Assembly (NCBI RefSeq): GCF_030263935.1
Contig: NZ_CP127162.1
Location: forward strand, 4,492,001 to 4,556,000
DNA length: 64,000 nt
Reading direction: 5' to 3'
From: Paenibacillus polygoni
Lineage (GTDB): Bacteria > Bacillota > Bacilli > Paenibacillales > Paenibacillaceae
Each line of letters starts with the position of its first letter. Position 1 is the first letter of the stretch. A program made the position numbers and the translations under genes. The notes under the pieces are model-generated. The model was not told the origin of the DNA. It saw only the letters and a list, made by a program, of their open reading frames with translations, and made no database searches. This document shows, piece after piece, positions 52,709-61,160 of this stretch.

Positions 52709-54699
52709 TTTTTCCAACATCCTTCCAAAACTTGCCACACCACAATTGCAATCAATCCAACGATGAGACCAAGTCCGAGACCTAACACCCCACGAATAAG
52801 GGAAAGATGCGCTGGTGTATGAATATGAGCGAACGTATCCACCATAGACAACTGAGCAATCGATGCAATAATCATTAAATAAATTCCATTACGATATTTA
52901 AGAGCAATAAATGCTCCTAAAATAAACATAGGGTGCCCCAGTAAAAATTCCTTGTTACGAGGACGAACGCCAAAGGTATCTTCCAAGAATGTCCGTACCA
53001 TCATTTCCAGCGGAGTTACACTGCCCGAGTTTCCTGTACGGGTCAGATAGTAATAGCCTACCATACCTATGATACCCGCTGCCAGTATCCACAAAAGAGT
53101 GATTGGCTCATTCAGCAGTTTGCGGACAAATGCCATACTTAGCGCCTTGCGGTAGAACAGAACATAGAATGCCGTAAGTGCAATCGGAGCTAAGTGCAAT
53201 AGGCTTACGCCTCTAAATTGCTCAATCACAAGTGCATAGGTAATGTTATTCAGCAGGGCAATCATGAACGGAACAGCAAGGAAGGACAACAGCGATGTTC
53301 GGACAAACAAGATAAGCGCTTGTGTCACACGATCCCTCACTGAAAGATCAGGATTTCTCAGCTGCATTGCATTAATACGGCGTACGGCAAGCACCATCGC
53401 AATCGTTGGAGCGCTGATCGCAACGAGCAGAGCAACACCTTGTTCCATAAGAGACGGTCTAAGTACATATAATCCGCCGCTTCCGAGGATTCCTAGCACA
53501 AAGGCTGGCAAAGTCAGGAATGGAATGAAGTAGGATACCATTAATGCGATCATTGCAATGCTTCCGACCACAACAACAGCTTTGAAATATTTTTGACCTG
53601 GTGTTTCATGTACTTTGAATGGCTCGGCTTGTCCTATAGTGAAGCCATTCTCTTTCATTCGTTCTACTGCATTTCCTTCTTCCCCCAGTGCATCCAGTAA
53701 GTTATCCAGAGGATCTGTCACTGCTGCTTGCAGTGCACTGCGTGAAGGTGCTGCGTTTAGATAAATCATCCGAATATTCCGATCTTTTGTAGCCAGCGTG
53801 AATCGATCTGCAATTACTTTTGGAGAAAGATTCGCATCGTTTTCACTTAGAGAGATAAGACGAACGACATTGTAGTCTGTTAAATAAGCAAGGGTGCTGA
53901 AACCATGCTGCGGCACTTTCAAATTCTCAATTGCAGCAAGTCCGATACCATGCTGATTCAGAAGCTCTGCAAAAGATGACAAGCTTCTCAGCTCTCCATT
54001 ATCGTTATAGCCCTTAACCTTATCTCCTTCAAACAGAATTCGTTTGACACCGAAACTCTCAAACGTATCCATTAACTGAGCTACGGACTGCTGATCGTAA
54101 GGAAGTGAGTCACCTAGCCGAGGCATAATACTAAAACCACGATCCACTAGATCACTCATTGTAATTGGATCCGGCATCATTGGCTTTAAGTTGGCATTTT
54201 CTACAGGTGTTTCAATAACCAAACCTTCTTTACCCTCATGAGTCCATGTACGAACTGGAATATCGAGTCTGCGGAATGTGTCCGCAATGACAGGAGTTAA
54301 GACTTCTTTATTCTCTTCATTTGTAAATAAGATATAAGTATAATTCTCATTCTCCGGTAAAATTTCACCTGACATATTCGCTACATCTAGACTGCTGTAG
54401 ATCATGATGCGACGAGATTTACGGAATTCATCCAGTGTACTCTCAAACATCGCCATCGTTGATATGCCTGCATTTTTGAGTTCCGTTAATTTTTCATCAA
54501 TAAAGTCCTGCGGGTGAACCTGATAGGCTGCTATATCCACAAGATCCCGATAATCGAATACCAATTCTACATTTTTGGAACTGGATTCCGTTGTGACACG
54601 GTCGTAGATGACTGGAATGGAAGCTATAAGTCCAATAATTACAATAATCCATAGCCATTTACGAGAGACCGTGTTCCAATATTGCCATTTTTGACGCAC
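52684..54699 (-). CDS. DUF5693 multi-pass membrane protein of the csaB operon
   Basis: 671 residues from GTG 54699, with AGGGGG nine bases upstream; the frame stays open to 54834 but without a ribosome site. One N-terminal helix (about 15-33), an extracytoplasmic domain of about 340 residues (VDIAAYQVHPQDFIDEKLTE), then about 9-10 helices in the C-terminal half. The exterior domain has TIM-barrel-like alternating pattern but no catalytic motif I can name. Co-transcription with csaB, tagA and tagO suggests a role in polymer export or modification; this is inference. Confidence 0.82.
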   Translation of the reverse strand: MRQKWQYWNTVSRKWLWIIVIIGLIASIPVIYDRVTTESSSKNVELVFDYRDLVDIAAYQVHPQDFIDEKLTELKNAGISTMAMFESTLDEFRKSRRIMIYSSLDVANMSGEILPENENYTYILFTNEENKEVLTPVIADTFRRLDIPVRTWTHEGKEGLVIETPVENANLKPMMPDPITMSDLVDRGFSIMPRLGDSLPYDQQSVAQLMDTFESFGVKRILFEGDKVKGYNDNGELRSLSSFAELLNQHGIGLAAIENLKVPQHGFSTLAYLTDYNVVRLISLSENDANLSPKVIADRFTLATKDRNIRMIYLNAAPSRSALQAAVTDPLDNLLDALGEEGNAVERMKENGFTIGQAEPFKVHETPGQKYFKAVVVVGSIAMIALMVSYFIPFLTLPAFVLGILGSGGLYVLRPSLMEQGVALLVAISAPTIAMVLAVRRINAMQLRNPDLSVRDRVTQALILFVRTSLLSFLAVPFMIALLNNITYALVIEQFRGVSLLHLAPIALTAFYVLFYRKALSMAFVRKLLNEPITLLWILAAGIIGMVGYYYLTRTGNSGSVTPLEMMVRTFLEDTFGVRPRNKEFLLGHPMFILGAFIALKYRNGIYLMIIASIAQLSMVDTFAHIHTPAHLSLIRGVLGLGLGLIVGLIAIVVWQVLEGCWKKWSPLLRK

Positions 54700-54816
54700 C
54701 GATGTGTACCCCCTAAATTTTATACCTTTTATAAGCCATATCATGCCCAGCACGCAAATATTTAGCAACTCAGCATTGAAACGATTCCTGTATATTCCTG
54801 TGTCTTCATTCCAACA

Positions 54817-54860
54817 CAAAAGCCTCTCCGCCAAACAACCCGTAACGGTGCGGAAAGGCT
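54817..54860 (-). terminator. Terminator of the phosphohexomutase gene
   Basis: Eleven-base minus-strand stem AGCCTTTCCGC (54860-54850) / GCGGAGAGGCT (54831-54821), then TTTTGTG. About 50 bases beyond the gene. The wall-polymer operon begins after it. Confidence 0.8.
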
Positions 54861-54910
54861 CCTGATTTAACTTAACATTTCTTATAAAAAGAAATCAAAC
54901 AAGCTCTTGA

Positions 54911-56620
54911 TCAGCGATCAATACGGCCCATAACTGCATCCGTAAGACGCTGAATTCGTGCATGAGCATCTTCATTATTTTCGCCTTGAACAGCAAAGTA
55001 TATTTTAATCTTCGGTTCTGTACCTGAAGGGCGCAAGCAGAACCATGAGCCATCTTCCAGAATGAATTTAAGCACATTCTCTTTAGGAAGACCATCAATA
55101 CCTGTGGAATAATCCAGCATTTCTTGAACCTTAATTCCAGCAACCTCTTCTGGAGCAGAAGTACGCCACTCGGTCATAATAGCCTGAATCTGCGCTACGC
55201 CATCTTTGCCTTTTAAGGTACGAGACTGCAAGTTCTCTAAGAAATAACCAAACTGCTCATACAGTTCTTGAAGAACATCGTACAAGGTTTTGCCTACACT
55301 CTTATAATAAGCAGCCGCTTCACAAATCAGCATCGCAGCGAGTACGGCATCTTTATCCCTTGCATAATTACCTGCGAGATAGCCGTAACTTTCTTCATAT
55401 CCAAAAAGATAAGTATGACTGCCTGTCTCTTCAAAGGCATTCATTTTTTCACCAATATATTTAAAGCCAGTTAGTGTATTAAACACTTCCGCACCGTAAT
55501 GTTTCGCGATTACAGCACCCATCTCACTCGTTACAATGGTTTTTACCACTGCGCCGTTCGTAGGAAGCTGTCCGCGCTCTTTCAGCTGTCCGAGGAGATA
55601 ATTCGTCATAATGGCACCGGACTGGTTACCTGAGAGCACGAAATATTTGCCTTCTTTATCTTTTACCACTGCACCCATACGGTCCGCATCCGGATCGGTA
55701 CCAATGATAATATCTGCATCCACTTTTTCGCCAAGCTTCATGGCAAGTGTGAATGCTTCGCGTTCTTCTGGATTAGGTGACTTCACCGTAGTGAAATTTG
55801 CATCCGGCTCTGCTTGCTCAGAAACGACATGCACATTCGTAAATCCAATACGCTCCAGCACTTTTGTCACAGGCATATTTCCTGTACCATGCAGCGGTGT
55901 ATAGACGATATTGAAGTCTTTACTATACTCAGCAGCAATACGGTCCCGGTTCAAACTTTCGGCAGCAACGGTTTCGATGAATGCTTCATCTTCTGCATCG
56001 AGAAGCCATACAAGCAGTCCTTGTGCTTCTGCATCCGCCTGTGTAAGCTTCTTCACATCAGCAAGGGAAGCTACATCCTGAATATACTGAATCACTTGTT
56101 CTGCTTCATCCGGCACGAGTTGTCCGCCAGAAGCATTATATACTTTGTACCCATTATATTCGGGAGGATTATGACTCGCTGTGATCACGATTCCACCTGT
56201 CGCCTGCAAATGACGTACACTATAAGACAACTGTGGTGTCGGACGCAGTGATGTAAAGAGTTTAGCCACAATACCATTCGCAGCGAGTACTAAAGCAGCC
56301 TCAAGAGCAAACTCCGGTGAAAAATGACGAGAATCATGAGCGATTACAACAGAAGGTTTTCCTTCTCCGTTATGAGCTTCATTAATGTAGCGTGCAAAAC
56401 CTTGTGTTGCTTTTCCTACTGTATAACGGTTGATCCGGTTACTGCCTGCTCCAATGACACCGCGCAGACCTCCTGTACCGAATTCAAGCTCCCGGTAAAA
56501 ACGATCCTCAAGTTCATTCGTATCTCCAGATAAATCCGTTAGCTCCTGTTTGGTTTCCTCATCAATAGATGGATCCTTAAGCCATTGTTCCAATGTTTGC
56601 TTCGCAGTTTCACTTAACAT
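54911..56620 (-). CDS. Alpha-D-phosphohexomutase (phosphoglucomutase/phosphomannomutase)
   Basis: 569 residues, four-domain phosphohexomutase (Bacillus PgcA type) interconverting glucose-1-P/glucose-6-P for UDP-glucose and glycolipid synthesis. Phosphoserine loop ITASHNPPEYNGYKVY (Ser149), metal loop GTDPDADRMG (about 303-312), sugar loop GYEESYGYL and the C-terminal phosphate-binding LRPSGTEPKIKIYF are present. ATG 56620 follows AAAGGAG by 12 bases. It may also feed sugar nucleotides to wall-polymer or flagellin glycan genes nearby. Confidence 0.93.
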   Translation of the reverse strand: MLSETAKQTLEQWLKDPSIDEETKQELTDLSGDTNELEDRFYRELEFGTGGLRGVIGAGSNRINRYTVGKATQGFARYINEAHNGEGKPSVVIAHDSRHFSPEFALEAALVLAANGIVAKLFTSLRPTPQLSYSVRHLQATGGIVITASHNPPEYNGYKVYNASGGQLVPDEAEQVIQYIQDVASLADVKKLTQADAEAQGLLVWLLDAEDEAFIETVAAESLNRDRIAAEYSKDFNIVYTPLHGTGNMPVTKVLERIGFTNVHVVSEQAEPDANFTTVKSPNPEEREAFTLAMKLGEKVDADIIIGTDPDADRMGAVVKDKEGKYFVLSGNQSGAIMTNYLLGQLKERGQLPTNGAVVKTIVTSEMGAVIAKHYGAEVFNTLTGFKYIGEKMNAFEETGSHTYLFGYEESYGYLAGNYARDKDAVLAAMLICEAAAYYKSVGKTLYDVLQELYEQFGYFLENLQSRTLKGKDGVAQIQAIMTEWRTSAPEEVAGIKVQEMLDYSTGIDGLPKENVLKFILEDGSWFCLRPSGTEPKIKIYFAVQGENNEDAHARIQRLTDAVMGRIDR

Positions 56621-56728
56621 GTCGTCACCATTCTCCTTTATCCCATATGTAACTATGGTTCTCTATGTGGTTATTTCATGATTGTAAGCTAATCGATAAT
56701 TCATTGCAGTTCATTCCGTAACATCGCC

Positions 56729-57160
56729 CTACTGCGGATCAGATAGAGCAAACATAATCTCGCCTTCTGCGACGACTTTATCGCCGACTCGAGCGGTTGC
56801 TTTCCCTTTTCCAATGGAGCCTTTCAGACGTGTGATCTCCACCTCAAGCTCCAGCGTATCACCTGGTACCACTTGTCCGCGGAATCGGAAATTATCTAGA
56901 CCAGCAAGGAAACCAATCTTACCTCGGTTACTTTCCACTTTAAGAATAGCCACTGCGCCTACTTGAGCGAGTGCCTCTGTAATAAGTACGCCCGGCATTA
57001 CCGGATAGCCTGGAAAATGACCTGTGAAGAAGGGTTCATTGATGGTTACATTCTTAATTCCAACTGCTCGTTTGCCCTCTTCGATCTCCACGATCTTATC
57101 GACCAATAAAAAAGGAGGTCTGTGAGGGATGATTTCTTGAATTTGATTAACATCTAACAT
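56729..57160 (-). CDS. fabZ: 3-hydroxyacyl-ACP dehydratase FabZ
   Basis: 143-residue hot-dog-fold enzyme removing water from 3-hydroxyacyl-ACP in fatty acid elongation. [11 protein letters not shown] (13-23), catalytic His48 in [14 protein letters not shown] and Glu62 in [12 protein letters not shown] 57160 follows AAGGGG by about 13 bases, a long spacing. The gene stands apart from the fab operon, as in Bacillus (ywpB). Confidence 0.95.
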   Translation of the reverse strand: MLDVNQIQEIIPHRPPFLLVDKIVEIEEGKRAVGIKNVTINEPFFTGHFPGYPVMPGVLITEALAQVGAVAILKVESNRGKIGFLAGLDNFRFRGQVVPGDTLELEVEITRLKGSIGKGKATARVGDKVVAEGEIMFALSDPQ

Positions 57161-57215
57161 ATGTTTATAAACCCCTTCCTTACATGCATAAACAATCTAT
57201 TCTTCGTCCATACTA

Positions 57216-57245
57216 ATTATATCCTTCATTAACTGCAGTAGTGAA
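57216..57245 (-). promoter_or_regulatory. Possible promoter of fabZ
   Basis: Minus-strand -35 TTCACT (57240-57245), 18-base spacer, and perfect -10 TATAAT (57216-57221), about 55 bases before the start. Confidence 0.45.
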
Positions 57246-57369
57246 GGTTAAGATAAGGGGCTTGTTCCTTTGTGCCGCACAGTTCGTACTGACGGTCTAA
57301 GGGAATCAGCCCTTTTTGTGTTTGCAGTAGACACCGCAAAGTCCCCCATCATTATACATTTTTCGGGAA

Positions 57370-57399
57370 CAAAAAGAAAACTCCTGCTTCACAGGAGTT
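57370..57399 (-). terminator. Terminator of the mbl-flhO-flhP-epuA operon
   Basis: Eight-base minus-strand stem AACTCCTG/CAGGAGTT (57399-57392 with 57386-57379) followed by TTCTTTTT. Confidence 0.8.
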
Positions 57400-57442
57400 C
57401 CGTTTCTAAAACGATCCACAATACGACGTTCTGCCTACCCGA

Positions 57443-57652
57443 TTAAGGGGCAAAAACAAGATCAAATATATGTTTCCATGTTTGATAATCAAAGGCAGAT
57501 CCAATATCTCTCCCGCCAACGACCACATAACCGACTAACATACCTCCGATTAAAGCAATTAACAAAAGCAGCGGAATCAGAAGCCGGCGTAAGATCTTTC
57601 GTGAAGATCCCTTCTTCTTCTCTACTTTTTTTTCTTCAGTCATAACCTTCAC
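57443..57652 (-). CDS. Small membrane protein, EpuA (PF11772) family
   Basis: Sixty-nine residues if started at GTG 57652, or 66 from ATG 57643; both have a plausible ribosome site and I cannot choose. Basic cytoplasmic head (EEKKVEKKKGSSRKILRRLL), one membrane helix (about 27-48), short exterior tail with GGRDIGSAFDYQTWKHIFDL. The family is often labelled RNA polymerase subunit beta, but it looks like a membrane protein with envelope context. It follows flhP directly (stop and GTG adjoin). Confidence 0.8.
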   Translation of the reverse strand: MKVMTEEKKVEKKKGSSRKILRRLLIPLLLLIALIGGMLVGYVVVGGRDIGSAFDYQTWKHIFDLVFAP

Positions 57653-58489
57653 CTATGCCCTCATTGTATTCGCAAGATTCATCATCGTGTCACTTGAACT
57701 CAGTGCGCGGGCAGCCAGCTGGTAAGTGCGCTGTACTTCAAGCATTTGCGTCATCTCACTCGTTAGATCTACATTGGAATTCTCTAAATAACCTGCCCGA
57801 ATGGTCGCTTCAGGCACCGTAGTTGCCGCATTTTCTCCAAAAACCATGTTTTCGCTGGCTCCAGAAATTAAGCTGAACAAGTTGTCTGAGCTAGCTGCGA
57901 GCCCTTCAGGGCGCATGGGTTCAACGAGTTGAAGTTGCCCTGCAATTCTTGCATTCATGGAGCCGCTGTCCCGCACTAATAAGTTACCGCTCGAATCAAA
58001 AGCTACCGTAGCATTTGCAGGTGCAGTAATAGGCTGATTGTCTCTGCCGAGCACAGCATAACCATCACTCGTTACGAGTCTCATGCGCGGTGCTGCATTT
58101 GGGTCCTGAACCGATTCATCCGGTACAAAACGGAAATCGCCTGCTCTTGTCCATGCTTTTTGACCATTCACTTCTACAGCAAACAGCGCATTTCCTTCAA
58201 TAGCCAAGTCTGTGGGATTTCCTGTCTCACTTAGTTCCCCTTGTGCCATATCTTGAGTAATCGATGTCATCTTCACACCATAGCCTACATTAAAACCGAG
58301 CGGCGTTGCTCTGCCATCCCGTGACAACGAGGAAGTCTGCTGCTGAACACCTGTCAGTACATCTTCAAATGAAGCTTGTTTGCTCTTGTAACCTGCCGTG
58401 TCTACATTCGCAACGTTATTTGCGATCAAATCTAGTCGCTGCTGCATGCTCGTCATGGATACGAGAGCACTGATCATTGAATTATTCAT
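57653..58489 (-). CDS. flhP: Flagellar basal-body rod-like protein FlhP (FlgG family)
   Basis: 278 residues from ATG 58489, with GGGGG five bases upstream; the TTG at 58501 overlaps it. N-terminal rod motif LIANNVANVDTAGYKSKQAS, central FlgG fold, and C-terminal LTSEMTQMLEVQRTYQLAARALSSSD (split), the basal-body family tail. FlhO and FlhP are distal-rod-like proteins needed for hook assembly in Bacillus. Encoded just after flhO. Confidence 0.93.
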   Translation of the reverse strand: MNNSMISALVSMTSMQQRLDLIANNVANVDTAGYKSKQASFEDVLTGVQQQTSSLSRDGRATPLGFNVGYGVKMTSITQDMAQGELSETGNPTDLAIEGNALFAVEVNGQKAWTRAGDFRFVPDESVQDPNAAPRMRLVTSDGYAVLGRDNQPITAPANATVAFDSSGNLLVRDSGSMNARIAGQLQLVEPMRPEGLAASSDNLFSLISGASENMVFGENAATTVPEATIRAGYLENSNVDLTSEMTQMLEVQRTYQLAARALSSSDTMMNLANTMRA

Positions 58490-58523
58490 ATAATCCCCCA
58501 AACTTCAAAAATATGTAGTACCT

Positions 58524-59405
58524 CTACACACGCCCGATTTCATTTACGGCTTTATCCAAGCTTTTATCGTAAAATTGAATTACTTTCTGATTGGCTTCAT
58601 AGGCTCGAAGAGCTGCTGTTAAATCAACCATCGACTGAGCTGAATCCACTGTTGAACGTTCCAAGAATCCCTGCTTCACTTGAACCCGGTCTTCTGCTCC
58701 AAGCAGCCGGGCTGATCCCGCACGATCCGAGCTTAGTACATAATTCCCATTACCTTCTCTGACTAGCTGATATGGGTCATCCACGATGGTAATACCAAGT
58801 CTCTCACCTGTGAGAGCTCCTGTAAGAGGATTCACTAGCTGTCCTTGCTCGTTCACTTTAAATTGATTCATGGCGCCTGTCAATCGAATAGGCTCGCCAT
58901 TATCTGACAATACCTCATCGCCCGTTGAACTTAGCAGTCTGCCTTCCGCATCCACCTGAAAACTGCCGTCACGGGTATATTTTACGTTTCCTTCCTTATC
59001 TTGCACGGTAAAATAAGCTTGCGGTTTATAAATTACATCCCCGTTATCACTGATATATTTACCTGAAGCATCAAAAGGAATGGCTTCGCCTGTATTCGGA
59101 TTGGTAACGCGAAGATCTGAATACAGCGCAAAATCTGTTATTTTATCAGAGGGTATAAGATCCCCCTGTACATTCATAGACATGCTTTCTTCTGCAAATA
59201 CGCCTGTATTTAAACTGCCAATCACCTTACTGCCGAGAGAGGAGTCGCCGCTTCTGCTAAGCTGCATTTCTGGAAAGGATCGTACCAGACTCTCCACTTG
59301 TTTATAACCGTTCGTATTAAGGTTAGCAATATTCTGTGTTACCGTATCATGTTTACGCTGTTGAGCAACCATTCCCGCAGCTGCCGTATAAAGACCTCGA
59401 ATCAC
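58524..59405 (-). CDS. flhO: Flagellar basal-body rod-like protein FlhO (FlgF/FlgG family)
   Basis: 293 residues. GTG 59405 with AAGGAGGG seven bases upstream. Starts MIRGLYTAAAGMVAQQRKHD, then the rod motif TQNIANLNTNGYKQVE, and ends in SMVDLTAALRAYEANQKVIQ with a final KSLDKAVNEIGRV. Forms part of the distal rod with FlhP. Downstream of mbl by 45 bases. Confidence 0.93.
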   Translation of the reverse strand: MIRGLYTAAAGMVAQQRKHDTVTQNIANLNTNGYKQVESLVRSFPEMQLSRSGDSSLGSKVIGSLNTGVFAEESMSMNVQGDLIPSDKITDFALYSDLRVTNPNTGEAIPFDASGKYISDNGDVIYKPQAYFTVQDKEGNVKYTRDGSFQVDAEGRLLSSTGDEVLSDNGEPIRLTGAMNQFKVNEQGQLVNPLTGALTGERLGITIVDDPYQLVREGNGNYVLSSDRAGSARLLGAEDRVQVKQGFLERSTVDSAQSMVDLTAALRAYEANQKVIQFYDKSLDKAVNEIGRV

Positions 59406-59450
59406 ACCAGGTCCCTCCTTATTATTACAACTACTACCTATATCGGTGCA

Positions 59451-60449
59451 TTAGAACTTTTTCTTAAGAGAACGGTCCAAATGATTCAGCATCAGTCCCG
59501 TTCCCTTGACAACGCAGTGCATCGGATCATCAGCAACGAGTACAGGTACCCGAAGTTCATCCGTTAAGAGCTCGTCCAGTCCTTTAAGTAAAGCGCCCCC
59601 GCCTGTTAAAATCACACCTCGATCAATAATATCAGCAGATAATTCCGGCGGTGTCTGTTCGAGGACAAACTTAGCTGAAGCTACAATGGATGCTACCGAA
59701 TCAGCGAGTGCTTCCTGCACTTCACTTGAGGTGACCGTCACGGTTTTAGGTAAGCCGCTCACCATATCACGTCCGCGAATATCGAGTTCTTCCTGCTGCC
59801 CTCCCATTTTCACGGTTCCAATCGATACTTTGATATGTTCTGAAGTCCGCTCTCCGATCAATAGCTTGTACTTATTTTTTATATATTTCAAAATCGCTTT
59901 GTCAAACTTGTCCCCTGCCATTTTAATAGAAGAAGCTGTAACGATCTCACCCATAGATAATACGGCCACATCGGTGGTTCCTCCGCCAATATCGATGACC
60001 ATATTTCCACTCGGTTCATATATGTCCATTCCCGCTCCAATCGCTGCGGCTTTGGGCTCTTCTTCAAGGAACACCTCTTTGGCACCACTGCGCTCTGCTG
60101 CCTCACGAATGGCTTTTTGTTCTACGGAGGTGATATTCGTCGGTGCACAAATTAAAATACGGGGACGGCTGTACCAACTTTTGCCGCCAACCCGGTTAAT
60201 AAAGTACTTAAGCATTACTTCTGTAATATCAAAGTCAGCAATGACGCCGTCCCGCAAAGGTCTAATTGCAATAATGTTACCTGGTGTTCTGCCGACCATG
60301 CGTCGTGCATCTTCTCCCACAGCAAGCACTTTCTTCGATCCACTCTCAATTGCAACTACCGAAGGTTCGTCGAGAACGACGCCACTCCCTTTTACGTGAA
60401 TGAGCACGTTGGCCGTACCAAGATCAATACCGATATCCTTGCTTAGCAT
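59451..60449 (-). CDS. mbl: MreB-family cell-shape protein Mbl
   Basis: 332-residue actin-like ATPase that organises lateral cell-wall elongation. Phosphate-1 IGIDLGTANVLIHV, phosphate-2 VIDIGGGTTDVAVLS, adenosine motif ILTGGGALLKGLDE; amphipathic MLSKDIGI start. Its place next to spoIIID and flhO is the Mbl position in Bacillus (not MreB). ATG 60449 follows GGGGG about nine bases upstream, a weak site. The 218 bases to spoIIID hold no obvious terminator. Confidence 0.94.
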   Translation of the reverse strand: MLSKDIGIDLGTANVLIHVKGSGVVLDEPSVVAIESGSKKVLAVGEDARRMVGRTPGNIIAIRPLRDGVIADFDITEVMLKYFINRVGGKSWYSRPRILICAPTNITSVEQKAIREAAERSGAKEVFLEEEPKAAAIGAGMDIYEPSGNMVIDIGGGTTDVAVLSMGEIVTASSIKMAGDKFDKAILKYIKNKYKLLIGERTSEHIKVSIGTVKMGGQQEELDIRGRDMVSGLPKTVTVTSSEVQEALADSVASIVASAKFVLEQTPPELSADIIDRGVILTGGGALLKGLDELLTDELRVPVLVADDPMHCVVKGTGLMLNHLDRSLKKKF

Positions 60450-60667
60450 ATAAAAGAGCCCCCAAAGAGATATTTTTGATCGTATAATAGTTCCTTATTT
60501 CTTACCTATGTATTTCATACATTGCTCGCTATTAGCTACATTTTGTGTCGGATCATGCAGATAAGAAGTCTTGTGCTTAAGCTTATACCATCTTTTAACA
60601 TATCATACTTCAGGGGAGGTCTTCAACGTATTTGTATGCTTTTTGACCTACATGAGTTTTATGGTCA

Positions 60668-60955
60668 CTACGACTTCCCAGAAGCGAGCACCTCTCGATT
60701 TTTTCCGTTCGTTTTTTTATATTTAATCTTGGTTGCCTCGCCTCCTCGTAAATGGCGAATCGATTTATGGTACTCGAGAATGTGTTTTACCTGATCGGCA
60801 AGATCAGGGTTGATTTCCGGCAGTCGTTCGGTCAAATCCTTATGCACCGTGCTCTTTGAAACGCCAAATTCCTTGGCAATGGTACGGACCGTATTCCTCG
60901 TCTCAACGATACAGCGTCCGATTTTTATGGTCCGTTCTTTAATGTAATCGTGCAC
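60668..60955 (-). CDS. spoIIID: Mother-cell transcription factor SpoIIID
   Basis: 95-residue HTH regulator of mother-cell genes under sigma-E and sigma-K. The conserved stretch HDYIKERTIKIGRCIVETRN (2-21) is followed by HTH TVRTIAKEFGVSKSTVHKDL and the basic C-terminal helix used for DNA binding (HKSIRHLRGGEATKIKYKKT). GTG 60955 follows GGGAGG by seven bases. A sigma-E promoter lies in front. Confidence 0.97.
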   Translation of the reverse strand: MHDYIKERTIKIGRCIVETRNTVRTIAKEFGVSKSTVHKDLTERLPEINPDLADQVKHILEYHKSIRHLRGGEATKIKYKKTNGKNREVLASGKS

Positions 60956-60971
60956 GCTCCCGCCTCCCTAC

Positions 60972-60980
60972 TGTGGATAG
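60972..60980 (-). promoter_or_regulatory. DnaA-box-like 9-mer near spoIIID
   Basis: CTATCCACA on the minus strand, one mismatch from TTATCCACA, between the spoIIID promoter and ribosome site. Confidence 0.4.
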
Positions 60981-60988
60981 TTTGGTAC

Positions 60989-61018
60989 ATTATATGAGAG
61001 GCATGCTTAGATATTCAC
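60989..61018 (-). promoter_or_regulatory. Sigma-E promoter of spoIIID
   Basis: Minus-strand -35 region GTGAATAT (61011-61018), 14-base spacer, and -10 CATATAAT (60989-60996), close to the sigma-E consensus (ATA..., CATACAnT). Early mother-cell expression is expected. Confidence 0.7.
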
Positions 61019-61067
61019 GGTTTCACGGGGTGACAAGCTTTACAGTGATCAAATATTTTTCATTTTG

Positions 61068-61076
61068 TTATCCACA
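61068..61076 (+). promoter_or_regulatory. Perfect DnaA-box 9-mer upstream of spoIIID
   Basis: TTATCCACA on the plus strand, about 50 bases upstream of the spoIIID promoter and about 95 bases from the near-match at 60972-60980 in opposite orientation. Confidence 0.5.
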
Positions 61077-61102
61077 GGTTTGTCCCAAAATAAATTCCTT
61101 CT

Positions 61103-61143
61103 ATATAACAAAAGAAACAGCGGGCATGTCCCACTGCTTCTTT
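61103..61143 (-). terminator. Terminator of spoIIQ
   Basis: Fourteen-base minus-strand stem AAAGAAGCAGTGGG/CCCGCTGTTTCTTT (61143-61130 with 61124-61111, two G-U pairs), five-base loop, then TTTTGTTAT. Confidence 0.85.
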
Positions 61144-61160
61144 GTTTTTACCTACATATT

